NCBI GenBank assembly: GCA_019695215.1
Contig: JAIBAK010000012.1
Span: 16,967 to 80,966 of the forward strand
Source of the DNA: Bacteroidia bacterium
GTDB lineage: Bacteria; Bacteroidota; Bacteroidia; UKL13-3
DNA: 64,000 nucleotides
Reading direction: 5' to 3'
A model generated the notes under the pieces. The model was given only the letters and a program-made list of their open reading frames with translations. It made no database searches and was not told the DNA's origin. The translations under genes were made by a program, and so were the position numbers. This document shows positions 43,109-52,417 of the stretch, piece after piece (position 1 is the stretch's first letter; the number at the start of each line of letters is the position of its first letter).

Positions 43109-44470
43109 TTAGGTTTTAACCCAAAGATGATCATGCGCTTCGGGTAAAAAATGGTGGAAGCAGAATTTTTCCAATTCAGCCAACTCCTGTTGAGCCTCGT
43201 AATCGAAACTGCTTTTTTGTGCGAGCGCCTTTTGGAGCGGTATAAACCGAAGAGATTTTCCCGCAGGATTATAATGCATATAAAGCGGTAGTACTTTTAC
43301 CCCGCTAATCATTTTATGAGGTTTGCCATGTTTTGTTCCCTTACTAAAAGTTACTTCGAGCATCACGGGCATGTGGCACCAGGTAAAAATATCATAGGCC
43401 ACAAAATCGGCTAACGAGTAGATGGCAAAACCTTTTTTGTTTTCACCGGTGTGCGGGTCGTTAAACGTTACCACCTCCATAGGTTGTGCATTGTGCGGAT
43501 GACCTCCAAGAATAATATCGGCTCCGCATTCATTAAATACCCGGTGAAACAACTCAACGGTGTGGGCCGATGGATAGGCCTGATACGCATTGCCTGCATG
43601 CAGGGAGAGTACAATAAAATCAGCGCCTCGTTTTCGTGCCGCAGCACATTGCTTTTTTATAAACCACAGGTCGCACCCGGGTACATTAAGCGGAAAATGA
43701 TTCACCAGCCAGGGTTTTCCAGCGGGAGTGGCGAGTTTATTTAGTGAATAGGTTGCGGCTATAAATGCGGTTTTAATTCCGTTACGTTCCATTACAGGAA
43801 AATCATCAACGGCATGTTCATTCATAGCTGCACCGCACCAGGCAATTTTATTTTCTTTTAAAAATTCCAGCGTTTGAAAAAGTCCTTTTTTGCCCATATC
43901 CATTGAGTGGTTATTGGCCACACTCAACACATCGTATCCTTTGAACTTTCCGTTTCCGTTAAAAATGCTGAACATTTCGGATGAGCAGTTAAAATACATA
44001 TCGTTCAGCATCACCTCGGGCACCAATTGCGCTTTTTTCGATTGTTTAAATGGTGTTTCCAGATTGGCAAAAACCAAATCGGCATTAAAAAACCAATCTC
44101 CTGTTTCATCCCACAAATGCGCAGCCGATTGTTTATTCACAAGCCGGTAAGGCATCAGGTCGCCTCCTGCGTGCATGGTACACGAAGTATTCTCAATAAA
44201 ACCGGAGTCGGTGAAATCTATTTTTTGCGAACGGAAATAGGTTTCGAGTCCTGAATTTTCCGTAGCTTCGGTATGTGGCTTTAAATAGTATTTATACCCC
44301 AGATAAATAGCACCGGCCTCGCCCATAGTGAATGGATTTTCTTCAAAATTTACCAATGGAAAACGCCAGCCTTTTTTTCTAAACAAATGCACCAGCCCAA
44401 ATACTCCTTTGAGCAGCAGCACCAGCCATTTTCCTTTACGGGTGAGGGTTCTTACCGGAAAAATGCCCAT
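43109..44470 (-). CDS. CapA family (poly-gamma-glutamate synthesis-type) metallophosphoesterase-like protein
   Basis: About 453 residues from the Met at 44470 (MGIFPVRTL); an upstream Met at 44479 also exists. The CapA/PGA_cap signatures are present: CTMHAGGDLM (metal-binding Asp), LVFANLETP, LSVANNHSMDMG, IVLSLHAGNAYQ and IILGGHPHNAQPMEVV. CapA-type proteins act in poly-gamma-glutamate or capsule-related steps at the membrane or outside, with a calcineurin-like fold; many bacterial homologues are not tied to PGA. The N-terminal ~60 residues are basic and hydrophobic but not a clear signal peptide. The gene overlaps the end of the symporter gene by 35 bp, so they are translationally linked. 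Confidence 0.85.
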   Translation of the reverse strand: MGIFPVRTLTRKGKWLVLLLKGVFGLVHLFRKKGWRFPLVNFEENPFTMGEAGAIYLGYKYYLKPHTEATENSGLETYFRSQKIDFTDSGFIENTSCTMHAGGDLMPYRLVNKQSAAHLWDETGDWFFNADLVFANLETPFKQSKKAQLVPEVMLNDMYFNCSSEMFSIFNGNGKFKGYDVLSVANNHSMDMGKKGLFQTLEFLKENKIAWCGAAMNEHAVDDFPVMERNGIKTAFIAATYSLNKLATPAGKPWLVNHFPLNVPGCDLWFIKKQCAAARKRGADFIVLSLHAGNAYQAYPSAHTVELFHRVFNECGADIILGGHPHNAQPMEVVTFNDPHTGENKKGFAIYSLADFVAYDIFTWCHMPVMLEVTFSKGTKHGKPHKMISGVKVLPLYMHYNPAGKSLRFIPLQKALAQKSSFDYEAQQELAELEKFCFHHFLPEAHDHLWVKT

Positions 44471-45857
44471 GACGAACAAATGCTAAAATCACCAGATGAA
44501 ACAACAGTGCAAAACATACCCCAAAATACACCTCGTTTACTTCTTCCCAAAGTCCACTTTTACCCGCCCTGTATAATTTTATGGAATAAGTAAACGACAC
44601 ACTCAACAGCATTTGCCAAAACACCAATGAAGGCGCAATCTTAAAACGGGTATATGAAAACAAAACCGGTATCAGCAGTCCGGCACATACATAAGGAGTA
44701 AAATCAAAAAAAATGGCAACTACCGAACTGTCTTTGTACAACACACAAAGCAGCGCATTGGCCACACCCACCGCCATTAGGGTAAAGCGCGTGAGTTGTT
44801 CTATACTCAACGACAGATATTTTTTATTGGCATGCAATAAATCTTTTGAAATACTGATAGCCGAGGTAAACAAAAAACTGTTGCCCGTTGAAACAATGGT
44901 GGCCAACAATCCGGTAAAAAAAAGGCCCATGGGTACAGGAGACAAAAACTGCTGCCCAGCTATAAGGTAAAGTTGATATGACGGAAACAGCGAACCCGAA
45001 TGCTGTAACAAACTTAAAGCATAAAGGGCTGCAGTGGCTGCGAGGAAATCAAATAATGTCCAGCAAAGTACGCTTATCACTAATCCCTTTTGCGCGGTGG
45101 CTGGTTTGTTAACGGAATAAATACGCTGATGGTAATTGGGGTCGACCAATACGACTGCGGCAAATAAAAACCAGGAGCCAATATACCAATACGACTGTGG
45201 TAAATGAAAGCGAAGTAAATCTGGATTAATGGTTTGAAGCGGAGAAAGCCCGTAGACAACAAACAGGCTGATGACAATGGTTGCAAATCCTGCAAACATA
45301 AAAATGAACTGAAGTAAATCTGTTTTCACTACGGTTTTAAATCCGCCCTTTAAAATATACCCACCCGAAAAAAGAGTGGCGAGCCCAATACACCACACCA
45401 TATTCCAGCCCCAGATAAAATGTAATACCTGAGCTGTCATGAGCAGATACATGGCAGGAGCCGTAAGAAGTAAAATAAGCATTGTTCCAATGGTTGCCAC
45501 CCTGTTTCCGTAATGGTGTCTGAGTAAATCCGAAAGGGTTGTAAATTTTCCTTCCCTTGCTTTTTTGGCATAAAACAAGGCAAACACCAGTGAAAACAAC
45601 GAATACGGAAGACTTAAAAACAGCCATGCCGAAACACCGTGTTGTGCATACAGTTCACCTATTCCCAGCACCCAGCCATACATGGTTGATACAAGAGTAG
45701 CCACAAACGGAAAGAGCGTAACCCTGCGACCGGCAAGAATGAAGTCGGACGATGAATCGGGAGTTTTCTTTCGTACAAAGGCTATTAAAACCAGTACTAA
45801 AAAATAACCCGCAATAATTAACTGGGCTGATGCAGGCACGGGTACAAATAAAAGCAT
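44436..45857 (-). CDS. Sodium:solute symporter family protein
   Basis: A 473-residue polytopic membrane protein of the SSS (SSF) family with about 12-13 helices. Typical features are the N-terminal IAGYFLVLVLIAFVRKK, FILAGRRVTLFPFVATLVSTMYGWVLGIGELYAQHG, and a core with LKGGFKTVVKTDLLQFIFMFAG, the conserved SSF stretch after helix 4. It should import a small organic solute with Na+; the substrate is unknown. Followed by CapA with a 35-bp overlap. Confidence 0.88.
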   Translation of the reverse strand: MLLFVPVPASAQLIIAGYFLVLVLIAFVRKKTPDSSSDFILAGRRVTLFPFVATLVSTMYGWVLGIGELYAQHGVSAWLFLSLPYSLFSLVFALFYAKKAREGKFTTLSDLLRHHYGNRVATIGTMLILLLTAPAMYLLMTAQVLHFIWGWNMVWCIGLATLFSGGYILKGGFKTVVKTDLLQFIFMFAGFATIVISLFVVYGLSPLQTINPDLLRFHLPQSYWYIGSWFLFAAVVLVDPNYHQRIYSVNKPATAQKGLVISVLCWTLFDFLAATAALYALSLLQHSGSLFPSYQLYLIAGQQFLSPVPMGLFFTGLLATIVSTGNSFLFTSAISISKDLLHANKKYLSLSIEQLTRFTLMAVGVANALLCVLYKDSSVVAIFFDFTPYVCAGLLIPVLFSYTRFKIAPSLVFWQMLLSVSFTYSIKLYRAGKSGLWEEVNEVYFGVCFALLFHLVILAFVRHGHFSGKNPHP

Positions 45858-45967
45858 CGATTGTGTTATTTATTAGTAAAAGTTTAGCCCAACGCAAAAT
45901 TGATCCCAAGAGCAGGGCAAATTGTTCGTTTGATTTATAGCGCCTTACGAATTAAGGAGGGAAAATA

Positions 45968-46036
45968 ATGTCTCGGCATACAACCCCAGCACTCGTCCTG
46001 TGGTCTTTATCAGTAATTAACCTCACTTCATATTGA
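45968..46036 (+). CDS. Short leader ORF (22 aa) coupled to an ECF sigma gene
   Basis: ATG at 45968 behind a strong Shine-Dalgarno sequence AAGGAGGG (45954-45961), unusual in this window where most genes lack one. It encodes MSRHTTPALVLWSLSVINLT plus SY and stops at TGA 46034-46036, which overlaps the TTG start of the sigma gene as TTGA. The arrangement suggests that ribosomes loaded here restart on the sigma gene. The peptide itself matches no known leader. It may be a sequence accident, but the SD and the start-stop overlap argue for function. Confidence 0.4.
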   Translation: MSRHTTPALVLWSLSVINLTSY

Positions 46037-46593
46037 GTACCCGCGGTCAAACTTTAAGTGATGAGGAGTTGATTGTTCTTTGCCGGAACAATCAGGTTTC
46101 TGCACAAAACGAACTTTACAAACGTTTTGCCAGAAGGGTAATGGGTATTGCCATGCGCTACAGCCGCAACCGCGAGGATGCTCAGGACATTGTTCAGGAT
46201 AGTTTTGTGAAAATTTTTCTTGGCCTTAAAAATTTTAAGGGCGATGGGTCTTTTGAAGGATGGATAAAACGCATTGCAGTAAACACAGCCATCAACCATA
46301 TTCAGAAACAGCTGAAGTTTACCAACGAAACAGATATTGATGCTGCTTCTGAACTGATATACGATAACCAGATTATTAAAAACATATCGGCCAACGAACT
46401 CATTGGTTTGGTACAAGCCATGCCCGATGGATTTCGTACCGTATTTAACCTGTTCGTCATTGAGGGTTACCCTCATCAGGAAATAGGCGAAATGCTGGGT
46501 ATTTCAGAAGGAACATCCAAATCGCAATTAGCCAGAGCCCGCCAGCATCTGGCCAATAAAATTAAATCGAAAAAGTTAGATTATAATGAATAG
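46033..46593 (+). CDS. ECF-type RNA polymerase sigma factor (TTG start)
   Basis: A 186-residue ECF sigma factor. Region 2: NELYKRFARRVMGIAMRYSRNREDAQDIVQDSFVKIFLGL then FEGWIKRIAVNTAINHIQ; region 4: MPDGFRTVFNLFVIEGYPHQEIGEMLGISEGTSKSQLARARQHL. No ATG is available before residue 37, which is inside region 2, and a stop lies four codons upstream, so TTG at 46033 is the likely start; it overlaps the leader ORF's stop. Its gene overlaps the membrane partner gene by 8 bp. Divergent from the symporter gene. Confidence 0.9.
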   Translation: MSTRGQTLSDEELIVLCRNNQVSAQNELYKRFARRVMGIAMRYSRNREDAQDIVQDSFVKIFLGLKNFKGDGSFEGWIKRIAVNTAINHIQKQLKFTNETDIDAASELIYDNQIIKNISANELIGLVQAMPDGFRTVFNLFVIEGYPHQEIGEMLGISEGTSKSQLARARQHLANKIKSKKLDYNE

Positions 46594-48160
46594 TAATATG
46601 CAAAATCAGTTTGATGAACTCCTTCATCAGAAGTTGTACGACTTCTGTGATGATCCTGATGAAGGGCTGATTGATAAAATACATCAGAAAAAAGACCGGG
46701 TCATCCGCCTGTACCGATTAATCCCAATTATTTTGTCGGTAGTAGCCATTACTCTGGCCGGCATTTGGTTTTTCTCTTCTGAAAACGACCGGAAAAATTT
46801 AATGCCTGCTTTTGAAAGCAAACCCGCCCTTGTGCCCGAATCTTCCGTTTCTTCGGCCACACCTGCTTCCCGTTATGGTGCCCGCTTCACAGCCAGCGGC
46901 AATGCTACTGCTTCTGTTTCCTCATCACAAACGGCAGCCGTTACCCATAACAACAATCGTGTTATTCTAATGGAAGAGGCAATGCCTGCCGCCACACAAA
47001 ACAGCCCGATACCCGCTCTTGTTTCTTCTTCAGAAACTACCGGCTGCGAAGCCAGTTTTGATTTTTACACTTCCTACACCGGAGAGTTGTTCTTTATCAA
47101 CTCAAGCAGCATGAATAATAATACATCGGTTCACTGGGATTTTGGTGATGGTACCGGAAGCGATGAACTCAATCCTTCGCATCAATACCAGAAACCGGCC
47201 GAATACGTTGTGCAGCTTGCTTTGTATGTAAACGGCAAACCTGCCTGTAATTTGAGCAAGGTAATTCAATACACTTCTTCGACCGTTAGCACCGGCAAAA
47301 GCATTAAAGGAACTGTGTTCGAAGAATTATTTATTTCAAAAGATGCAGTTGTTTCGTTGTACAAACAAACAGCTTCGGGCGATAAATACGAATTGTATTC
47401 GCTGCACAAAACTGATGCTTCAGGCAATTACATGTTCACACAGCTACCCGATGGAAAATATGTAGTACTTGCCGAGAAAAACGGCAACTCGCGTTTTGTG
47501 CCTACCTGGTACGGAAACGTAACGCTGAGCGAAGATGCCGACCGCATAGTGCTTGACGAACGTGACCGGAACAGTAACCGGTTGTTCGATATTCATCTTC
47601 AGCAAATGCTCCTATCCGACCCGCTGGATATGACCGCTTCTTCAACCCGCGTTGATACCGGTGGAGCTTACGTAACACTGGTTGACAGGTATAATAATGT
47701 GGTGGGTACTTTTAAAACCGATATTTACGGTAACCTGATGAGCGGACAAACCGAAATTCCTCCGGGATATTATAAAGTGATTAATCCGGCAACCTCTAAA
47801 GAGTCAACCGTTGAAATTGGTTCCGGAAATGCAGGTACTATTGATCATTACAGTGATTTGATAACCGACAAAACACGCGAGGAATCAAAACCACTGATGC
47901 CTGCTGACCCGTTGGTGATAATGCCAAACCCTGCGGTGAGTGATATCCGGTTTGAGATAAAACTCGATACCTATCAGCAGGTGCTGGTGCGCATTGTAAA
48001 TGCCAACGGAATAGAGGTATACAACGAAACCACAAGCGGTGAACCGGGTGCCAATAAATTTAATATTGTTATCAGCTCATTTAAGCCGGGAGTGTATTAC
48101 GTAATGGTGAAAAAAGAACAGGGAGTTCCTGTGATTAGTCAGCTGATAAAAGCTAATTAG
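46586..48160 (+). CDS. Membrane protein, probable sigma partner, with PKD and T9SS-like C-terminal domain
   Basis: A 524-residue protein starting inside the end of the sigma gene. Residues 1-44 are an acidic/basic cytosolic segment, 45-64 one membrane helix (LIPIILSVVAITLAGIWFF), then a Ser/Ala/Thr-rich linker. A PKD domain follows (VHWDFGDGTGSDELNPSHQY, ~residues 150-230), then a SpaA/Cna-B-like beta domain (GNYMFTQLPDGKYVVLAEKNG, ~240-330) and a C-terminal ~75-residue domain with MPNPAVSDIRFEI and FKPGVYYVMVKKEQG, which reads as a type-A T9SS sorting domain. Position implies anti-sigma function; the T9SS-like tail on a type II membrane protein is odd, since T9SS substrates need a cleaved signal peptide. 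Confidence 0.78.
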   Translation: MNSNMQNQFDELLHQKLYDFCDDPDEGLIDKIHQKKDRVIRLYRLIPIILSVVAITLAGIWFFSSENDRKNLMPAFESKPALVPESSVSSATPASRYGARFTASGNATASVSSSQTAAVTHNNNRVILMEEAMPAATQNSPIPALVSSSETTGCEASFDFYTSYTGELFFINSSSMNNNTSVHWDFGDGTGSDELNPSHQYQKPAEYVVQLALYVNGKPACNLSKVIQYTSSTVSTGKSIKGTVFEELFISKDAVVSLYKQTASGDKYELYSLHKTDASGNYMFTQLPDGKYVVLAEKNGNSRFVPTWYGNVTLSEDADRIVLDERDRNSNRLFDIHLQQMLLSDPLDMTASSTRVDTGGAYVTLVDRYNNVVGTFKTDIYGNLMSGQTEIPPGYYKVINPATSKESTVEIGSGNAGTIDHYSDLITDKTREESKPLMPADPLVIMPNPAVSDIRFEIKLDTYQQVLVRIVNANGIEVYNETTSGEPGANKFNIVISSFKPGVYYVMVKKEQGVPVISQLIKAN

Positions 48161-49390
48161 TCAGGAATTATTTTTTGTAAATCTCCCGCGCCCCGACCGC
48201 GAGCCTTTGAAGTTTTTTTTGCCCGCGGATGGTGGTTTTACCTTAGGGTTATAAACCGGTGCTTCGCCCAGTTTGGCAGGGAGCGGCTCTTTTTTTACCT
48301 CATACCCTATCAAACTTTCAATCTGGTGAAAACGGAATTGATCTCTGGGACTGATAATGGTGATAGCCGTTCCCTTAGCATCGGCACGGGCGGTGCGGCC
48401 CACCCGGTGCACATAATCTTCGGGGTCAGGTGGCGCATCAAAATTAATCACCAGTCCAATACCATCCACATCTATTCCTCTCGATAAAATATCGGTGCCT
48501 ATTAAAATGCGTAATTCCTTATTCCGAAACTGCCGCATAATTATTTCGCGCTCCTGCTGTTCCAAATCAGAGTGAAATGCCTTGCAGGGTAATTTTGACC
48601 TGCGCAGCAACACGTCCAGTTGTTTTACCTTCTCTTTGGTAGAGGCAAAAATAATCACCGAGTCGGCTTCGCTGTGTGCCAGTATATGTTTAAGCAATCC
48701 TTCTTTTTGCTCTTCGTAGGCCGAGTAAGCTAATTGGGTAATCCCTTCAGCCGGTTTTGAAATGGCAATGCTTATTTCTTTCGGGTCTCTTAAAATACGC
48801 GAGGCCATTTGCCTTATTTTGGGCGGCATGGTTGCCGAGAACAATAATGTTTGTCGTTCGGCAGGCAGGTAGCTCACAATGCGCATAATGTCTTCGTAAA
48901 ATCCCATGTCCAGCATACGGTCGGCCTCATCGAGAATTAAGTGTTTAATGGCACTTAAATCAATATGCCGGGTGGTGATGAGCGAAATTAAACGGCCCGG
49001 TGTAGCCACAGCAATATCGGCCCCTTTCATCATGGCCTTTTTTTGTTGCTCCCAGGCATTGCCATCACCTCCTCCGTAAATAGCAATGGAATTAATACCG
49101 GTATGGTAAGCAAGTCCTTCTATTTGCTGATCAATTTGAAGAGCCAGTTCCCGGGTTGGTGCAATGATGAGTGTACTTAATTCGCGGTAGTCGTGGTACA
49201 AAATATTATCGAGCACCGGCAACACATAGGCCGCAGTTTTACCCGTACCGGTTTGTGCACAGGCTACCAAATCACAGCCGTCCATTATTAATGGAATAGC
49301 CTGTTGTTGAATAGGTGTAGGCGAATCAAAACCCATATCAGCAAGGCCGAGTACTACCGAGGGTTGAAAATGAAAATCAGAAAATGTCAA
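48161..49390 (-). CDS. DEAD-box RNA helicase, RhlE type
   Basis: A 409-residue DEAD-box ATP-dependent RNA helicase. Motifs in order: Q motif FDSPTPIQQQAIP, Walker A AQTGTGKT, PTRELA, ATPGRL, DEAD (LDEADRMLDMGF), SAT, then VIIFASTKEKV, IGTDILSRGIDV and HRVGRTARA. The C-terminal tail is short, basic and Gly/Lys/Arg-rich (GKKNFKGSRSGRGRF), as in RhlE for RNA binding. The start is TTG (49390). Its stop abuts the stop of the plus-strand sigma-partner gene without spacing. Confidence 0.94.
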   Translation of the reverse strand: MTFSDFHFQPSVVLGLADMGFDSPTPIQQQAIPLIMDGCDLVACAQTGTGKTAAYVLPVLDNILYHDYRELSTLIIAPTRELALQIDQQIEGLAYHTGINSIAIYGGGDGNAWEQQKKAMMKGADIAVATPGRLISLITTRHIDLSAIKHLILDEADRMLDMGFYEDIMRIVSYLPAERQTLLFSATMPPKIRQMASRILRDPKEISIAISKPAEGITQLAYSAYEEQKEGLLKHILAHSEADSVIIFASTKEKVKQLDVLLRRSKLPCKAFHSDLEQQEREIIMRQFRNKELRILIGTDILSRGIDVDGIGLVINFDAPPDPEDYVHRVGRTARADAKGTAITIISPRDQFRFHQIESLIGYEVKKEPLPAKLGEAPVYNPKVKPPSAGKKNFKGSRSGRGRFTKNNS

Positions 49391-49505
49391 TGATTAAAAA
49401 AATAAGACCCGCAAGATAAGGGAAAACCCCTTACCAAGCACAGTAACCGCCTCTGCTCTGTTTTCAAACCGCATTTTGAGGCTCGAATCCGCTACCTTCG
49501 CGGCT

Positions 49506-50399
49506 GTGAACACCACTCTTAAGGTACATTTATCCCTGCTCACGGTTTCGGCACTTTATGCAGCCACGTTTACCATTGCCAAGGAGGTCATGAATGGTTA
49601 TGTGCAGCCATCGGCCTTTATTCTTATTCGGGTGGCAGCGGCTGCATTGCTGTTTTTTATAGCGCACTCCCTTTTTGTACGCGATAAAAAAGTAGAAGAT
49701 AAAAAAGATTTTATCCGCCTGTTTGTGTGCAGCATGTTTGGAGTGGGTTTTAACATGCTCCTGTTTTTTAACGGGCTTCACCTCACCTCGCCTATTAACG
49801 GGGCGGTACTTATGACCTGTTCGCCCATTTTTGTGGTGGTATTTGCCGCCTTGTTGCTTCGCGAAAAAATTACCGCTGCCAAAGGGTTTGGTATTTTACT
49901 GGCCGCAACAGGGGCCGCATTGCTTATTGGTGGTCGCGAACTTAATTTCTCCTCGTCCACCGCAAGGGGCGATTTGATGGTGGCCGTAAATGCAATTATC
50001 TATTCCTTTTACTTAGTATACTCAAAACCGCTTCTGCTAAAATACAAACCCGTTACCGTTAGTAAGTGGACCTTTTTATTCGGAACCCTGATTGTTTTGC
50101 CGTTCGGATGGCATGAGTTTGGACAAATTCAATGGACCGTAATGCCTGTAAAAGTTTACTGGCAATTGGCCTTTGTGGTGGTGGGAACCACGTTTCTCAC
50201 CTACCTGCTCAACTCATGGGCGTTGCGCTATGCTACTCCCGCTCTGGTTGGTTCGTATATTTACCTGCAACCTGTTCTGGCTACGCTTATTGCGGTGCTT
50301 TCGCAAAAGGATATGCTTACCATAGCAAAGTTTAGTTACACATTATTGATATTTGCCGGAGTGTATCTGGTAAGTAAACCAACAAAACAACATGCTTAG
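49506..50399 (+). CDS. EamA/DMT-family transporter
   Basis: About 297 residues with ten membrane helices in two EamA repeats (LLTVSALYAATFTIAKEVMNG and LMVAVNAIIYSFYLVYSKPLL). The start is taken as GTG at 49506, since the residues before it are charged and the first helix begins soon after; an earlier in-frame TTG at 49476 exists. TACCTTCG, a near -7 box, ends only 5 nt before the GTG, so the mRNA may be nearly leaderless. Substrate unknown (family members export amino acids, metabolites or drugs). Overlaps YicC by 8 bp. Confidence 0.88.
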   Translation: MNTTLKVHLSLLTVSALYAATFTIAKEVMNGYVQPSAFILIRVAAAALLFFIAHSLFVRDKKVEDKKDFIRLFVCSMFGVGFNMLLFFNGLHLTSPINGAVLMTCSPIFVVVFAALLLREKITAAKGFGILLAATGAALLIGGRELNFSSSTARGDLMVAVNAIIYSFYLVYSKPLLLKYKPVTVSKWTFLFGTLIVLPFGWHEFGQIQWTVMPVKVYWQLAFVVVGTTFLTYLLNSWALRYATPALVGSYIYLQPVLATLIAVLSQKDMLTIAKFSYTLLIFAGVYLVSKPTKQHA

Positions 50400-51264
50400 A
50401 TCAATGACAGGCTTTGGACAAGCCACCGGTGATTTCGAAAAATTTAACGTGAAGGCCGAGATAAAAGCGCTTAACGGAAAATTTCTGGAAATAAACCTGC
50501 GTACCCCGAAAATTATTTTGAATAAAGAGGCTGAACTGCGTACCACTTTTGGTAAACTGTTTGAACGTGGCACCGTAACGCTTTCGGTAAACCTGGAGTT
50601 TAAAAACCCCGGTGATTTATTACAACCCATAAATAAAGAAGTGGTTAATTTTTACCTCGAAGAAATTCATCTGATTGAAAATAAGCTAAGCATCCCCAGG
50701 GGTTCACTCACAGGATCCCTGTTTAATATTCCCAATGCCCTTCAATCAACCGAAAAAGAACTGAGCGAAGGCGAATGGAAAGAAATACTGAGTGTGCTGA
50801 TGAATGCCTGGGAGGCTTTTGAACTATTCAGAAAACAGGAAGGTGCGCTTACCGAAAAAGAAATCTGTGCTATGGTTAATCGCATCAATACGCTTTGTGA
50901 CGAGGTGGAAGCACTGGAACCCGAACGCATGAAAGGCGTACGCGATCGCATACAGGGTGATTTGGAAAATATGCTGGCCAAAGACCAGATTGATGCTAAC
51001 CGCCTGGAGCAGGAGCTTATTTACTACATCGAAAAAATGGATATTGCCGAAGAAAAACTGCGGCTTAAAAATCACTGTGATTATTTTTTGCAAACCATAA
51101 ACGAAAATTCAACCGGAAAAAAACTTGGTTTCATTGCTCAGGAAATGGGCCGTGAAATAAACACCATGGGCGCTAAAGCCAACTTTTTCCCGATACAGAA
51201 AAAAATTGTGGAAATGAAAGACGAGCTGGAAAAAATAAAAGAACAATTGAATAATGTGGTATGA
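50392..51264 (+). CDS. yicC: YicC family endoribonuclease-like protein
   Basis: A 290-residue member of the YicC family: N-terminal [18 protein letters not shown], internal [19 protein letters not shown], and the C-terminal DUF1732 region ending [14 protein letters not shown] ... [17 protein letters not shown]. YicC has been reported as an RNase or RNase adaptor acting on small RNAs in other bacteria; that role in Bacteroidota is not shown. The gene overlaps the transporter by 8 bp and gmk by 4 bp (ATGA). Linkage yicC-gmk is widely conserved. Confidence 0.93.
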   Translation: MLRSMTGFGQATGDFEKFNVKAEIKALNGKFLEINLRTPKIILNKEAELRTTFGKLFERGTVTLSVNLEFKNPGDLLQPINKEVVNFYLEEIHLIENKLSIPRGSLTGSLFNIPNALQSTEKELSEGEWKEILSVLMNAWEAFELFRKQEGALTEKEICAMVNRINTLCDEVEALEPERMKGVRDRIQGDLENMLAKDQIDANRLEQELIYYIEKMDIAEEKLRLKNHCDYFLQTINENSTGKKLGFIAQEMGREINTMGAKANFFPIQKKIVEMKDELEKIKEQLNNVV

Positions 51265-51839
51265 GCACCGGTAAGGTTATTATTTTTTCGGCTCCATCGG
51301 GTTCAGGCAAAACTACTATTGTAAAACATTTGCTAGAAACCAATAGCAATCTTGCCTTTTCGGTTTCGGCCACCACGCGTAAGCCGCGCCCCGGTGAGGT
51401 TAACGGAAAAGATTATTATTTTCTCACCAATACCGATTTTTTGCAGCGCGTGCAAAACAACGAATTTGCCGAGCACGAAGAGGTGTATCCCGGCACCTAT
51501 TACGGAACCCTGCGCAGCGAAGTAGAGCGCATTTGGGCCATTGGAAAAGTAGTGGTTTTTGATGTGGATGTAGTAGGCGGATTAAACTTAAAACGCATTT
51601 GGGGCAGCAGTGCGCTGGCGGTATTTGTTAAACCTCCTTCTATTGAAGTTTTACAAAACCGCTTAAAGGCCCGCGCCACTGAAACCGAGCAGGATTTGGA
51701 AAAACGTGTTCATAAAGCGATATCCGAGTTGAAGTATGAACCAAAGTTTGATGTCGTTCTTATAAACGACCGGTTAGAAGAAACATTTGAAAAAGCACAC
51801 CAACTTCTTCAGGATTTTTTAACTACAGCCCCTTTGTAA
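51261..51839 (+). CDS. gmk: Guanylate kinase
   Basis: A 192-residue P-loop kinase that converts GMP and ATP to GDP and ADP. P-loop [12 protein letters not shown] (residues ~8-19), [20 protein letters not shown] for GMP binding, [19 protein letters not shown] and a C-terminal LID helix. Normal family length. Coupled to yicC by a 4-bp overlap and followed 5 nt later by nadD. Confidence 0.97.
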   Translation: MSTGKVIIFSAPSGSGKTTIVKHLLETNSNLAFSVSATTRKPRPGEVNGKDYYFLTNTDFLQRVQNNEFAEHEEVYPGTYYGTLRSEVERIWAIGKVVVFDVDVVGGLNLKRIWGSSALAVFVKPPSIEVLQNRLKARATETEQDLEKRVHKAISELKYEPKFDVVLINDRLEETFEKAHQLLQDFLTTAPL

Positions 51840-51844
51840 TTGTT

Positions 51845-52417
51845 ATGCATATAGGTCTTTTTTTCGGATCATTTAATCCTCCCCACACCGGTCATCTGGT
51901 TATTGCCAGCCATATGATTGAATACAGCGATATTGAAAAAATATGGTTCATGGTATCGCCACATAATCCGCTAAAGGTAAAAGGCGATTTACTGGATGCA
52001 TCGGCCCGCCTGAAATTGGTGCAGCATGCTGTGGCCCACGATCCGCGTTTTGAAGCATCGGATTTTGAATTTAATCTGGAGCGGCCTTCGTACACCATTA
52101 ATACTATGCAGCAACTAGCGCAAAAATATCCCGAACACCGGTTTACTCTTATAATGGGTGGTGACAACCTGCACTCGCTTCACCTGTGGAAAGATTACGA
52201 AACCCTGCTCGACACCTACCGCATTTTTGTATACCGCAGAGAAGGTTTTGACAATGCCGAACTGGCCGACCATCCAAACGTGGTGGTGTTTGATGTACCG
52301 CTGCTCAATATCTCATCTACCTTTATTCGCAAGGCCGTAAAAAAAGGAAAATCCATCCGTTACCTGGTGCCGCAGGTGGTTGAAGAACAAATTACATTAA
52401 ATAAGTATTACCAATAA
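51845..52417 (+). CDS. nadD: Nicotinate-nucleotide adenylyltransferase
   Basis: A 190-residue enzyme of NAD synthesis joining ATP and nicotinate mononucleotide. The HxGH-type motif is FFGSFNPPHTGHL at the N-terminus; the core has WFMVSPHNPLK, LIMGGDNLHSLHLWKDYE and the ISSTFIRKAVKKGKSIRYLVP tail. The stop overlaps the start of the GNAT gene (TAATG). Confidence 0.96.
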   Translation: MHIGLFFGSFNPPHTGHLVIASHMIEYSDIEKIWFMVSPHNPLKVKGDLLDASARLKLVQHAVAHDPRFEASDFEFNLERPSYTINTMQQLAQKYPEHRFTLIMGGDNLHSLHLWKDYETLLDTYRIFVYRREGFDNAELADHPNVVVFDVPLLNISSTFIRKAVKKGKSIRYLVPQVVEEQITLNKYYQ

